From Treponema sp. (lineage in GTDB: Bacteria; Spirochaetota; Spirochaetia; Treponematales; Treponemataceae): a DNA stretch of 63,738 nt. This document shows positions 23,836 through 35,024 of the stretch, piece after piece. A program made the position numbers and the translations under genes. The first letter of the stretch is position 1. The number at the start of each line of letters is the position of its first letter. The notes beneath the pieces were generated by a model that worked only from the letters and a program-made list of their open reading frames with translations, made no database searches and had not been told where the DNA came from. The stretch covers positions 1 to 63,738 of the forward strand of contig JAGBXW010000057.1 in assembly GCA_017629095.1 (NCBI GenBank). The letters run 5' to 3'.

Positions 23836-25197
23836 ATGAATAGTCAATCAATTTCTTCAAAGGCAGAAGATATTCGGGACGTACTCCGCTATATCAAAAA
23901 ATTCAAGGCCGCTTCCGTAGTTATTTACATCGATGATAGACTTTTAGAGCACCCCCTGTTTACCAGCCATATTCGAGACATAGCCATGATTCATGAAGCA
24001 GGAATCCAAGTAGTAATTGTTCCTGGTTCTCGCAAACGAATTGATGAGGTTCTTGAAACAAACTTAATCCCATGGAAGATGAAAAATGGTGTTCGTCTCA
24101 CCAAGGAAGAATCTCTTCCACTGATAAAAATGGCAGCCTTTGATGTGGCAAACCGCATTATGACAAGTCTTGCAGGAGAAGGAAAAACTGCCGTTATAGG
24201 AAACTGGGTTCGTGCCAGAAGTATGGGTATCCTTGATGGTATTGATTTTTCTGCAGCAGGAGACATAGACAAAATACAGACTGATGCAGTAAAAACTATT
24301 CTGGAAGATAGATTTATTCCTATTTTTCCCTGCATCGGGTGGAGTTTAGCTGGAAAACCCTACAATATTTCTTCTGTAGAATTAGCAGCAGAAATTGCCC
24401 AACGTCTCCAAGCAGATAAACTTTTTTTCTTGCTTCCTGATGGAAATATTGACGAAAAAGATTTTTTTATTCCCCAGCATATTTCTCGTTCCCCAGAAAA
24501 TAAAATTCCCGCTTTAAATATTTCAGAAGCTCAAGAATTAGTAGATAGAAATACTCATCAAGAAAATATTTCTTCTACCCAAGATGAAATTCTTTCAAAA
24601 AAAGAAAAGATTCTCCAGTTAATCCGTCTTGGAATACGTGCCTGTACGAATGGTGTTTCACGTGTACATATTCTTGATGGACTCATTGACGGAACAATTC
24701 CCTGCGAAATTTTCTCCAACTTAGGTTGTGGTACCATGATTTATGAAAGTGATTATGGCCAAATCAGAGAAATGACCATAGAAGATATTCCCGCCATACT
24801 AAATCTTATTCGTCCTTTTGTAGAAGAAGGGATTCTTTTACCTCGAACTGAGCAAAGTCTTGCATCCACCTTCACGGATTATATTGTATACGAACTGGAT
24901 GATGGAATTAAAGGATCTGCTGCACTCCACTTTTACAATGATTTCCAAGCAGAAATTGCTGCTGTGGCGGTAGATCCTGTTTGTTCACACCTGGGCATTG
25001 GCCCAAAAATGATGGAATATCTTTTGAATAAAGCCCAATCACAACAGGCAAAAAGTGTATTTATTCTTACCACACGAACTGCCGATTGGTTTGAAATGCA
25101 GGGCTTCATTCCCGATGATATTTCTACCCTTCCAACAAAACGAAAGGAAAAATGGTCTCCCTCCCGTGGATCTAAACTTTTTAGAAAGAAATTGTAA
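23836..25197 (+). CDS. argA: Amino-acid N-acetyltransferase (N-acetylglutamate synthase)
   Basis: 453 residues, the size of classical two-domain ArgA. The N-terminal amino-acid-kinase domain (about 1-300) contains IVPGSRKRIDEVL, TAVIGNWVRARSMG and GVSRVHILDGLIDG. The C-terminal GNAT domain (about 310-450) contains AVDPVCSHLGIGPKMMEYLL, the acetyl-CoA loop, and WFEMQGF. It starts arginine synthesis by acetylating glutamate. The kinase-like domain normally binds arginine as feedback inhibitor. No other arg biosynthetic genes are seen here. Confidence 0.87.
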   Translation: MNSQSISSKAEDIRDVLRYIKKFKAASVVIYIDDRLLEHPLFTSHIRDIAMIHEAGIQVVIVPGSRKRIDEVLETNLIPWKMKNGVRLTKEESLPLIKMAAFDVANRIMTSLAGEGKTAVIGNWVRARSMGILDGIDFSAAGDIDKIQTDAVKTILEDRFIPIFPCIGWSLAGKPYNISSVELAAEIAQRLQADKLFFLLPDGNIDEKDFFIPQHISRSPENKIPALNISEAQELVDRNTHQENISSTQDEILSKKEKILQLIRLGIRACTNGVSRVHILDGLIDGTIPCEIFSNLGCGTMIYESDYGQIREMTIEDIPAILNLIRPFVEEGILLPRTEQSLASTFTDYIVYELDDGIKGSAALHFYNDFQAEIAAVAVDPVCSHLGIGPKMMEYLLNKAQSQQAKSVFILTTRTADWFEMQGFIPDDISTLPTKRKEKWSPSRGSKLFRKKL

Positions 25198-25238
25198 TAG
25201 TCATTTTGTCAGTTTCAAAGACTGATTCTTTATTAAAA

Positions 25239-25254
25239 TGTTTCACGTGAAACA
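25239..25254. promoter_or_regulatory. parS: parS site 1
   Basis: Exact TGTTTCACGTGAAACA, the conserved 16-bp palindrome bound by chromosomal ParB (Spo0J). Confidence 0.95.
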
Positions 25255-25281
25255 GTTTTTATGGGATTTTACCTATAATAT

Positions 25282-25297
25282 TGTTTCACGTGAAACT
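25282..25297. promoter_or_regulatory. parS: parS site 2
   Basis: TGTTTCACGTGAAACT, 15 of 16 positions of the ParB palindrome. Confidence 0.92.
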
Positions 25298-25339
25298 TTT
25301 TTGTTTTAATGGATAAGTTCACTATTTTATGAAAAGGAA

Positions 25340-25355
25340 TGTTTCACGTGAAACA
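25340..25355. promoter_or_regulatory. parS: parS site 3
   Basis: Exact TGTTTCACGTGAAACA. Centre-to-centre distances between the three sites are 43 and 58 bp. The parA/parB genes are not in the window. Confidence 0.95.
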
Positions 25356-25399
25356 AAAAAAATGGGACAAGTTCCAATGACACCTATGGAACTTGCCCC
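25356..25399 (-). terminator. Rho-independent terminator after gyrA
   Basis: Minus strand: GGGGCAAGTTCC and GGAACTTGTCCC (one wobble) form a 12-bp stem, followed by a run of eight T residues. It separates gyrA from the parS cluster. Confidence 0.85.
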
Positions 25400-25448
25400 A
25401 GCCTGATGTAAAAGAATGAAGTCTATCCCCTCATAGACACATTCTTAC

Positions 25449-27899
25449 TTAATCCTCATTATCGTCACTGGCCACTCTATCAAGACCAATAACAATATCT
25501 GGTGGATCGATATTAAATACCTTTACACCAGAAGCTGCTCTTCCCTGCTTGGCAACAGAATTTGCTGTAACACGAAGAGACTTTCCTTGACTAGTGATAC
25601 AAACAATCTCATCAGAATCAGCCACATTGATGGCACCGATAATTTCACCAGTCTTTTCTGAAATACCATAAACTCGCTGGCCTCCAGTAGCTCTACCGTG
25701 AATTGAGAATTCTTCAAAGGAAACACGTTTTCCAGAACCTTTTTCTGTCAAAATCATCATGTTTTCATTTTCTACAAAACGGAGAGCAGCAGCAAGTTCA
25801 TCACCTTGAGATAGCTTCAAGCCAGTTACACCACGACCAGCACGACCCATAGGACGAACAGAAGTTTCATTCATTCTCAATGCCTGACCCTGACGAGAAA
25901 TCAAAACAAGCTCGTCATTACCAGTAGAAAGCAAGGCTGTTACTAGCTTATCACCTTCATCAAGCTTAATGGCAATAATTCCCCTTGTTTTTGCATTGCT
26001 AAACTGACTAGTTTGAACCTTCTTTACAACACCAGCTGCAGTAGCCATAAATACATATTGGTCGTCACTAAATTCTTTTAAGCCTACAACAGCTGTAATT
26101 TCCTCGTTGGGAGAAACAGTCAACAAGCCTTTAATATGGGCACCACGAGAAGCTCTACCAGATTCAGGAATCTCGTGAACCTTGAGCCAGTAGCCCTTTC
26201 CCTCGTTAGTAATGAACATAATATAATCATGGGTGGAAGCAATAAAAATCTGATTGATAAAATCATCTTCTACCAGCTTGGCACTATTGCTACCTTTTCC
26301 ACCCTTACCCTGAGTCTTATATGCAGTAACAGGAAGTCGCTTGATATAGCCAAGGTTAGAGATGAGAATTACCATCTCCTCTTCCTTAATCAAGTCTTCA
26401 ATATTAATTTGCTCAACTTCATCTGCTACAATATCAGTACGTCGTTCATCGCCATACTTTTCTGAAAGCTCATGAGTTTCGTCTTTAATAAGTGCCAGAA
26501 TCTTTTCAGGATGGGCCAACAAGTCCTTAAGGTGAAGAATAAGAGCTTCTATTTCCTCCAATTCCTTCCGTAAGTCTTGAATCTCCAAATTTGTAAGACG
26601 CTTAAGCTGCATGTCTACAATAGCCTGAGCTTGAACATCATCAAATCCGAAACGCTCCATCAAAGCATTTTTTGCAGACTGAGTATCCCGTGAACCACGA
26701 ATAATCTGAATTACTTCATCAATATTATCAATGGCCACAATCAAAGCCCGCAAAATATGAGCCCGCTCTTCAGCCTTTCGTAATTCAAATTTTGTTCTTC
26801 GTGTTACAACATCCTGGCGATGTTCCACAAAATACTGAATTAAGCTTTTTAGAGTAAGAACCTCTGGACGACCCTTTACTAGAGCAAGATTAATTACACC
26901 AAAAGAAGACTGTAATGCTGTTTTGGAAAAAAGCTGGTTCAAAACAACCTTTGCAATGGCTCCTCGTTTTAAACCAATTACAATTCGCACATCATCACCA
27001 GCTGAACCATCGTTTACAGAATCAATTCCTTCAATAACCTTGTCACGAGCAAGTTCACCAATACGCTTACACAAATCGTCAGTACGAACCTGATATGGAA
27101 TCTCGGTAAAGACAATAGTTTCCTTACCTTTCTTGTCTACTTCAATAGTAAAGCGACCCCGAATAAGAACCTTTCCCCTACCCGTCTTGTAAGCCTGGCG
27201 AATTCCCTTTTTACCAAAGATAATTCCACCAGTGGGAAAGTCAGGACCTTTTACAATGTCACAAAGATCATCTATGGAAATTTCAGGATTATCGATATAA
27301 GCACAAATTGCAGAACAAACTTCTCGCAAATTGTGGGGAGGCATATTTGTTGCCATACCAACAGCAATACCACTGGAACCATTTGTCAAAAGGAAGGGAA
27401 ATTTTCCAGGAAGAACTGTTGGCTCTTGGCGGGTATCGTCAAAGTTAGGAATAAAATCTACAGTGTCCTTCTTAATATCTGCCACCATTTCTTCTGCAAT
27501 GGTAGACATCTTGGACTCAGTATATCGGTAGGCAGCAGCGGGACTTCCGTCTATGCCACCAAAGTTTCCCTGCTTGTGGATGGGCATATACCGAATGGAA
27601 AAATACTGTCCCAAACGAACCAAGGCATCATAAACAGAAGCATCTCCGTGGGGATGATACCGTCCCAACACATCACCAACAACAGTAGCACATTTACGAG
27701 TTTTTCCATTGTAATGCAAGCCTTCCTCATTCATGGCGTAGAGAATACGCCGGTGAACAGGCTTTAAACCATCCCGAACATCAGGCAAGGCACGGCTTAC
27801 AATTACGGACATGGAGTAGTCAATATAGGACTTCTTCATCTCCGATTCTATGGAAACTGGAATCAGGGTTCCACCTTCTGGTGTCTGTATTTCTTCCAT
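25449..27899 (-). CDS. gyrA: DNA gyrase subunit A
   Basis: 816 residues. The N-terminus DYSMSVIVSRALPDVRDGLKPVHRR is typical, and the catalytic Tyr is Y126 in AAAYRYTE. The GyrA-box (QGKGGKG) in the C-terminal wrapping domain distinguishes it from ParC. The breakage-reunion subunit cuts and rejoins DNA during negative supercoiling. In the quinolone region HPHGDASVYD, the residue matching E. coli Ser83 is Ala87. It lies 30 nt downstream of gyrB, presumably one transcript, and ends at a strong terminator beside parS. Confidence 0.97.
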   Translation of the reverse strand: MEEIQTPEGGTLIPVSIESEMKKSYIDYSMSVIVSRALPDVRDGLKPVHRRILYAMNEEGLHYNGKTRKCATVVGDVLGRYHPHGDASVYDALVRLGQYFSIRYMPIHKQGNFGGIDGSPAAAYRYTESKMSTIAEEMVADIKKDTVDFIPNFDDTRQEPTVLPGKFPFLLTNGSSGIAVGMATNMPPHNLREVCSAICAYIDNPEISIDDLCDIVKGPDFPTGGIIFGKKGIRQAYKTGRGKVLIRGRFTIEVDKKGKETIVFTEIPYQVRTDDLCKRIGELARDKVIEGIDSVNDGSAGDDVRIVIGLKRGAIAKVVLNQLFSKTALQSSFGVINLALVKGRPEVLTLKSLIQYFVEHRQDVVTRRTKFELRKAEERAHILRALIVAIDNIDEVIQIIRGSRDTQSAKNALMERFGFDDVQAQAIVDMQLKRLTNLEIQDLRKELEEIEALILHLKDLLAHPEKILALIKDETHELSEKYGDERRTDIVADEVEQINIEDLIKEEEMVILISNLGYIKRLPVTAYKTQGKGGKGSNSAKLVEDDFINQIFIASTHDYIMFITNEGKGYWLKVHEIPESGRASRGAHIKGLLTVSPNEEITAVVGLKEFSDDQYVFMATAAGVVKKVQTSQFSNAKTRGIIAIKLDEGDKLVTALLSTGNDELVLISRQGQALRMNETSVRPMGRAGRGVTGLKLSQGDELAAALRFVENENMMILTEKGSGKRVSFEEFSIHGRATGGQRVYGISEKTGEIIGAINVADSDEIVCITSQGKSLRVTANSVAKQGRAASGVKVFNIDPPDIVIGLDRVASDDNED

Positions 27900-27929
27900 A
27901 ATCCTTCCTTAACAACAAATTATTTGGAC

Positions 27930-29846
<1,917 letters not shown>

Positions 29847-29924
29847 TTAAAAGCAAATATCCATGAAATAATAAAAGATTTCTATAGAGAAGTGTTGTTT
29901 TCTATAAATAGTATTATATCTATA

Positions 29925-29954
29925 TTGCAGAAAAAAGTAAAGATAGCTTATAAT
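29925..29954 (+). promoter_or_regulatory. Leaderless-type promoter of dnaA
   Basis: -35 TTGCAG (29925-29930), 18-nt spacer, -10 TATAAT (29949-29954), and the ATG 6 nt later at 29961 with no ribosome site. Supports the 29961 start over an upstream in-frame ATG at 29892. Confidence 0.65.
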
Positions 29955-29960
29955 ATCGGC

Positions 29961-31463
29961 ATGAATTCACCAGACTATACACCTTTTTGGGAAGAAACTT
30001 TACGACAAATCAAACAAAATTTAACAGAAAATGGCAGAGCAAATGATTTTGTACTTTGGTTCAATATAAATTATGTTGATTCTCAAGAAGGTAAGATTAT
30101 AGCTTCTGTGGCTTCAAATTATATCCGTAATGAAATGAAAAATAGAGGATATCTTGCCATGATTCAAGAAACATTCTATGAAATTTCTGGCCTAGATATG
30201 CAACTAGAAGTAACCATACGAGATCGCAATGCAGAAAAACCTCGTCCTCAAATTTCTTTTTCAGATCCATCTCAAGATATTCCCTTGAAACAAAGATTTG
30301 CCCAAAATCTTCAAACTCCGCCTCAAAACTCACAAAGCTATGTATTTGAACAAAAATCTTCCATTACGACTACAATTCCTCAGAATAATTACAATGAACC
30401 AGTTTTTAAGGAAGAACCTGTAAAAAAAGTTCACCCTGAATTATCTGAACAGTACTCATTTGAAAACTTTATTTCCAGCGATGAAAATGCATATGTATTT
30501 AATGCTGCCCTTGCTGTTTCTAAAAACCCAGGAATAGCTTATAACCCTCTCTTAATTTACGGTGGAGTTGGACTTGGTAAAACCCACTTGATGAAGGCCA
30601 TTGGATATTCCATTTTTCAATCAAAAGGTTTCAAAAATATAATCTATATTAGTGCAGAAAATTTTACCAACGAATTTACCCAATCAATTCGTGATCGTTC
30701 CGAAAAAAAATTCAAAGATAAATATCGGAACGCAGATGTGCTGCTGATTGACGATATCCACTTTTTTGAAGATAAAGATAAAACTCAAGAAGAGCTTTTC
30801 CATACCTTTAATGCTCTATACGATAAACAAAAACAGATGGTCTTTACCTGTGACCGCCCTGTTTCCGAATTAAAACAAATTACAGAACGACTCAAATCTC
30901 GCTTTACCCGTGGATTAAGTGCAGATATTCATATGCCAAAATATGAAGTTCGTTCTGCAATTATTCAACATAAACTTGAACAACAAGGAAAAAAACTTTC
31001 TCCAGAAATTATTGATTTAATTTCCAAAACCATACAAACAAATGTTCGTGACTTGGAAGCATGTTTGAATAGCATCACGCTTTATTCTGACATCACAGCA
31101 GGAAATCTTTCTCTTTCCCAAGCAAAAGATATTATCATCAAGATGTTTGCCCAAGATACAACCCAGATTACGGCAGAAATAATCCAGCGTGTTGTAGCCG
31201 AATATTTCAATGTTTCCTACACCGATATAAAAGGAAAGAAGCGACATAAAAATATAGCCTTTGCCCGGCATATTGCAGTCTATCTTATTCACGAATTAAC
31301 AGAACTTTCTTCTACAGAAATTGGACATGAGTTTGGAGGAAGGGATCATACCACTATCATGCATTCCTGTGATGTAATTACAAAGCAGCTTCAAATTGAC
31401 GAGAGTCTCAATGATACCCTTTCTATCATCAAAAAAGATATAAGGGAATACAAAAAAGAATAG
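29961..31463 (+). CDS. dnaA: Chromosomal replication initiator DnaA
   Basis: 500 residues from the ATG at 29961, where the conserved DnaA start (YTPFWEETLRQIKQNL) begins; 23 upstream residues are dropped as non-conserved. Domain I is at the N-terminus and linker II is Gln/Asn-rich. The AAA+ domain III has Walker A GGVGLGKTH and Walker B VLLIDDIHFF. Domain IV ends in the DNA-binding signature EIGHEFGGRDHTTIMHSC. It unwinds the origin in the ATP form. First gene of the rightward origin cluster. Confidence 0.97.
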   Translation: MNSPDYTPFWEETLRQIKQNLTENGRANDFVLWFNINYVDSQEGKIIASVASNYIRNEMKNRGYLAMIQETFYEISGLDMQLEVTIRDRNAEKPRPQISFSDPSQDIPLKQRFAQNLQTPPQNSQSYVFEQKSSITTTIPQNNYNEPVFKEEPVKKVHPELSEQYSFENFISSDENAYVFNAALAVSKNPGIAYNPLLIYGGVGLGKTHLMKAIGYSIFQSKGFKNIIYISAENFTNEFTQSIRDRSEKKFKDKYRNADVLLIDDIHFFEDKDKTQEELFHTFNALYDKQKQMVFTCDRPVSELKQITERLKSRFTRGLSADIHMPKYEVRSAIIQHKLEQQGKKLSPEIIDLISKTIQTNVRDLEACLNSITLYSDITAGNLSLSQAKDIIIKMFAQDTTQITAEIIQRVVAEYFNVSYTDIKGKKRHKNIAFARHIAVYLIHELTELSSTEIGHEFGGRDHTTIMHSCDVITKQLQIDESLNDTLSIIKKDIREYKKE

Positions 31464-31686
31464 TTAGACAAACTTGTTAATAATATGCTAGTATACTGTG
31501 GAAAAGTTAGGGAACTTTTTTTCTTTGTGGAAAGTGTGGAAAATAATTAAAAAGTCTATCTAGGTTATTATGATTTTATTTTTTTATATCATAAAGATTT
31601 AGATGATTTATTCTTTTTTCCACACCCCTTATTATTACTATTATGAATTTATATAAATTTATAATAATACCAAAGAGGAGAACTAT
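31464..31686. other. oriC: Probable replication origin (dnaA-dnaN intergenic region)
   Basis: 223 bp, strongly AT-rich. It has four DnaA-box-like 9-mers, TTTTCCACA or its complement with one variant, at 31497-31505, 31526-31534, 31535-31543 (abutting) and 31616-31624. These differ from consensus TTATCCACA at one or two positions. A long T/A-rich stretch (31561-31620) could be the unwinding element. Position after dnaA and the strand switch of genes around it agree with an origin; the gyrB-dnaA gap (29838-29960) lacks such boxes. Confidence 0.7.
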
Positions 31687-32793
31687 ATGAGATTTACCTT
31701 TGATAGAGATGCAATGATTAAGGAAATTGCCATTGCACAAGAAATCATCTCAACGAAGAATGCCATGTCCATTCTTTCAAATATCCTTTTGATTGCAGAA
31801 AACAACACCTTATATATCAAAGCAACTGACATAAAAGTTAACTTTGAAACAAAAATTCCTGTTATGATTGACGAAGAAGGTAGTACAACAATTTTTTGTG
31901 ATAAATTCATGAGCATTTTGTCTAACCTTCCTTCTGGTGAAGTTGAATTCATTCAGAATGATATAAAAGTTACTATCAAGCCCATGACAAAAAAAGTTAA
32001 GTTTGAACTTAAAAGCATGGCTAGTGATAAATTTCCAGAATTTTCTTCCACAGAAAATGTTCCCTTCTTTGATGTACCTGGCGACCAGTTAAAGCAGATG
32101 ATTGAACAGACAATCTTTGCAATTTCTGATGATGAAACACGATATTTCTTAACTGGTGTTCTTTTTGAAAAGAAGGGTGACAACTTGAACATGGTTGCTA
32201 CTGATGGTCCACGTTTGGCATTTGTGTCAAAGCCTATTTGCCAAGGAGTTGCAGATTTTGATTCAGTAATTGTTCCACCAAAAATTCTCACTATGATTTT
32301 AAAACGAGCTCCATCTGAGGGAATGATTTCCTTGGCTATTGTGGAACGAACAATTTACGTTAAGTTTGGAAATTATAATTTTTCTTCTGTGTTGATTGAC
32401 GGACAATATCCAAACTACAGCCGTGTAATTCCAGAAAATCAGAAATTCTATTTTGAGCTTGAAAAAGCTGACTTTTTGTCTGCCATTAAACGTGTAACCT
32501 TGTTGGTAGACCAAAAGATTCGTCGTATTTACCTTGAGCTTTCACCTGGAATGTTGGTAATTACTTCTCAAGAATCAAATATTGGTGTGGCTCGTGAAGA
32601 AGTTCCTTGTCAGTATGATGGTGATAGTGTAACTATTGCCATGGATTATACTCGCATTGAAGAACCTCTTAAGGTAATGGATACAGATAGAGTTCGATTT
32701 GAATTTACTGAAGTAATGAGACCAGTAACAGTAAAATCTGTTCCAGAATCTGATTACTTCCACATTATCATGCCTATGCAGATGATGGGGTAA
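31687..32793 (+). CDS. dnaN: DNA polymerase III beta sliding clamp
   Basis: 368 residues, normal clamp length. The N-terminus MRFTFDRDAMIKEIAIAQEII and the C-terminal PVTVKSVPESDYFHIIMPMQM are typical of the third clamp domain. The clamp is a homodimeric ring that tethers polymerase III to DNA. AAAGAGGAG precedes the ATG. It follows the putative origin, and recF starts 6 nt after its stop. Confidence 0.96.
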   Translation: MRFTFDRDAMIKEIAIAQEIISTKNAMSILSNILLIAENNTLYIKATDIKVNFETKIPVMIDEEGSTTIFCDKFMSILSNLPSGEVEFIQNDIKVTIKPMTKKVKFELKSMASDKFPEFSSTENVPFFDVPGDQLKQMIEQTIFAISDDETRYFLTGVLFEKKGDNLNMVATDGPRLAFVSKPICQGVADFDSVIVPPKILTMILKRAPSEGMISLAIVERTIYVKFGNYNFSSVLIDGQYPNYSRVIPENQKFYFELEKADFLSAIKRVTLLVDQKIRRIYLELSPGMLVITSQESNIGVAREEVPCQYDGDSVTIAMDYTRIEEPLKVMDTDRVRFEFTEVMRPVTVKSVPESDYFHIIMPMQMMG

Positions 32794-32799
32794 GAATAG

Positions 32800-33888
32800 G
32801 TGCCTTTTTTAACCCTGTCTTGTACCAATTTTAGAAATCTTCAAAATGCAACAATAGACCTTCTGGCAAAGGAGGTCTATTTTGTTGGAGAAAATGGCCA
32901 GGGCAAGACAAATCTTTTAGAATCATTATATTATTCAGCTTATGGTTCATCCTTTAGAACACATACAGAACAAGAAATTGTAAAAGAAGGTGAAACAGCC
33001 TTTAGTGTTCGTACCATGTTCAAGGATGATAATGATTCTGTTACTTCAATCCATTCTGAATTTCAAAAAGGCAGAAAAAAAATCCTCAAAAATCATAAGA
33101 AAATAGCTGATAGAAAAGAACTGATAAATACCGTTCCCTGTGTTTTATTTTGTCATGATGATCTAGATTTTGCAGTTGGAGAACCTGAACGACGAAGATT
33201 TTTCATAGACCAGTCTCTTTCCATGTATGATGTTCTCTACATTGATGAAATGCGTTCTTATAAAAAAATTCTCAAAAACAGAAACTTAGTTATAAAAAAC
33301 AAAGATTATCAGATGCTAGATATGTATGATCAACAGCTGGCTCAAAGAGGAATTTTTATACAAGACAAACGAAAAAAAATGATTTTTAAGTTTAATACCA
33401 TTTTTACTCGTTTATATCAGCAAGTTTCTGGAATTGAAAATGTTTCAATTCTGTATGAACCTTCTTGGAAAGAAATTGATAATCTCACTCCATCTTATGA
33501 ACAAGTAATGGAAATTCTTCTTTCAAAGCGAAATGTGGATTTCGTCATGGAAACCACTATGTCTGGCCCTCATCGTGATAGAATTCGGTTTATGAAAGAT
33601 GGAAAATCCTTTGTTCCAACTGCTTCTACAGGACAACGGCGACTTATTTCCCTGTTACTGAGAGCGGCACAAGCAGTTCATTATTCAGAAGTTACTGGTA
33701 GAAAACCAGTTTTACTGATGGATGATGTGCTTTTGGAGCTAGATCCAGATAAACGACAAAAATTTACTTCTGTTTTGCCGCCCTATAATCAGCTTTTTTG
33801 TACCTTTCTTCCGGGTGAACCCTACGAACGATATAAAACTCCCAACACAAAGGTTTATTTTGTGGAAGAAGGCTCTGTCCATGGATAA
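32800..33888 (+). CDS. recF: DNA replication and repair protein RecF
   Basis: 362 residues from a GTG start 6 nt after dnaN. SMC-like ATPase: Walker A VGENGQGKTNLLE near residue 30, signature STGQRRLISLLLRAAQ and Walker B PVLLMDDVLLELD near the C-terminus. RecF with RecO/RecR loads RecA at gaps. The last 8 nt overlap the start of the DUF721 gene. GTG is accepted because the conserved LTLSCTNFRNL follows at once and there is no upstream room. Confidence 0.93.
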   Translation: MPFLTLSCTNFRNLQNATIDLLAKEVYFVGENGQGKTNLLESLYYSAYGSSFRTHTEQEIVKEGETAFSVRTMFKDDNDSVTSIHSEFQKGRKKILKNHKKIADRKELINTVPCVLFCHDDLDFAVGEPERRRFFIDQSLSMYDVLYIDEMRSYKKILKNRNLVIKNKDYQMLDMYDQQLAQRGIFIQDKRKKMIFKFNTIFTRLYQQVSGIENVSILYEPSWKEIDNLTPSYEQVMEILLSKRNVDFVMETTMSGPHRDRIRFMKDGKSFVPTASTGQRRLISLLLRAAQAVHYSEVTGRKPVLLMDDVLLELDPDKRQKFTSVLPPYNQLFCTFLPGEPYERYKTPNTKVYFVEEGSVHG

Positions 33889-34420
33889 AATTTATTCCAA
33901 TTCAGAGATAATAAAAGCGGTGCTGGAAGGAATACTTTCTGATGTTGATAAAAAAAGAATGGAAGAAAGTTCAATATTTATTTCCAAGTGGAAAAAAATT
34001 GTTACATCTATAAAAAGCGTTGTAAATCCTGATTGTGGAAATGCAATGTACTCTCATAGTCAAGTTATAGATATTAAAGATGGTACCATTATTTTACAGG
34101 TAGATCATCCAGGTTTTATTCAACTTTTTGAAACTCACAAAAAATATATTTTCCGGGGACTGGAAATGCATCTTCCCCAAATGAAAATAAAAAATATCTC
34201 ATATCTTTTGGACAAAAAAAATGATTACAATACTCAACGTGATATAACACGAGAAGAAATGAGGGCTGCAATAAAAAAACAATCACCAGAAGATGATAAA
34301 ATTTCTGAAAATTTTGAAGAAAAAAAAGATTCTCGTGTACAAAAAGATTTTCCTCCAGAATTAGAAGCCATATTTTCTAGAATGAGAAAATCAATATTGA
34401 CTAATGACAAAAAAATATGA
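33881..34420 (+). CDS. DUF721 family protein
   Basis: 179 residues from the ATG at 33881, inside the recF end. A DUF721 (DciA-like) domain occupies the first about 110 residues: AVLEGILSDVDKKRM...ISKWKKIVTSIKS is the helical start and DGTIILQVDHPGFIQLFETHK the conserved strand-helix. The charged tail is less conserved. DciA is the ancestral loader of the replicative helicase in bacteria lacking DnaC. Its place between recF and rpmH fits, but DciA function here is inference. Confidence 0.8.
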   Translation: MDKIYSNSEIIKAVLEGILSDVDKKRMEESSIFISKWKKIVTSIKSVVNPDCGNAMYSHSQVIDIKDGTIILQVDHPGFIQLFETHKKYIFRGLEMHLPQMKIKNISYLLDKKNDYNTQRDITREEMRAAIKKQSPEDDKISENFEEKKDSRVQKDFPPELEAIFSRMRKSILTNDKKI

Positions 34421-34492
34421 TATTGTTCTTACACTTGTATATCCTAGGTCTTGATGTATTTCTAGCCCTTATCAATAAAGGAGACGTGTTCA

Positions 34493-34648
34493 ATGAAACG
34501 GACATACCAGCCCAGTAGAGTTAAGCGAAACAGAAAATTCGGTTTCCGTGCCCGGATGAAGACCCGTGGTGGTCGTATGGTTCTTAAGCGCCGAAGAGCA
34601 AAGGGACGCTATAAGCTTACTGTTTCTGATGAGAAGAAGCCTTACTAA
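34493..34648 (+). CDS. rpmH: 50S ribosomal protein L34
   Basis: 51 residues: [18 protein letters not shown] then [20 protein letters not shown], the universal L34 sequence, with a short C-terminal extension ([13 protein letters not shown]). AAAGGAGACG lies 7 nt upstream of the ATG. It sits 13 nt before rnpA, the usual pairing. Confidence 0.97.
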   Translation: MKRTYQPSRVKRNRKFGFRARMKTRGGRMVLKRRRAKGRYKLTVSDEKKPY

Positions 34649-34661
34649 TAATTAGTTAGGT

Positions 34662-35024
34662 ATGGGAACAGACTTGATAAGGACGGGGACTTTTACCCGC
34701 CAAGAGCGTGTTAAAAAGTACTCAGACATTCAAAATCTGTTTAAAAAGGGGAAACGGGTAAGTGTTCATGGGGCAAAGTTGTTTTATTTGCCCAATGATG
34801 CAAATATAAATCGTATTGCATTTACCCTACCCCGTGGTTATGGTAACGCTGTGGAAAGAAATTATTCCAAGCGACTAAGCCGCGAAGCCTATCGTTATTT
34901 CAAAGCATTCCTGAACACTGGATATGATATGGTTCTTTTAGTCTATCCAGGAAATGATTCGTTCCTTACACGGTGTGCACAAATCCGCAATTTATGCCTT
35001 AAAGCTGGAATAATTTCGGTATGA
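34662..35024 (+). CDS. rnpA: Ribonuclease P protein component
   Basis: 120 residues. It has [18 protein letters not shown], the central cleft strand, and the RNR-type motif [18 protein letters not shown] (about 65-82). It binds the catalytic RNA of RNase P for tRNA 5' maturation. The stop overlaps the yidD start (ATGA). The RNase P RNA gene is not in the window. Confidence 0.93.
   Translation: MGTDLIRTGTFTRQERVKKYSDIQNLFKKGKRVSVHGAKLFYLPNDANINRIAFTLPRGYGNAVERNYSKRLSREAYRYFKAFLNTGYDMVLLVYPGNDSFLTRCAQIRNLCLKAGIISV

Noticed and set aside
29892..29960. Upstream extension of DnaA
   Set aside because: Not part of the conserved DnaA N-terminus, and it covers the best promoter; 29961 is preferred.
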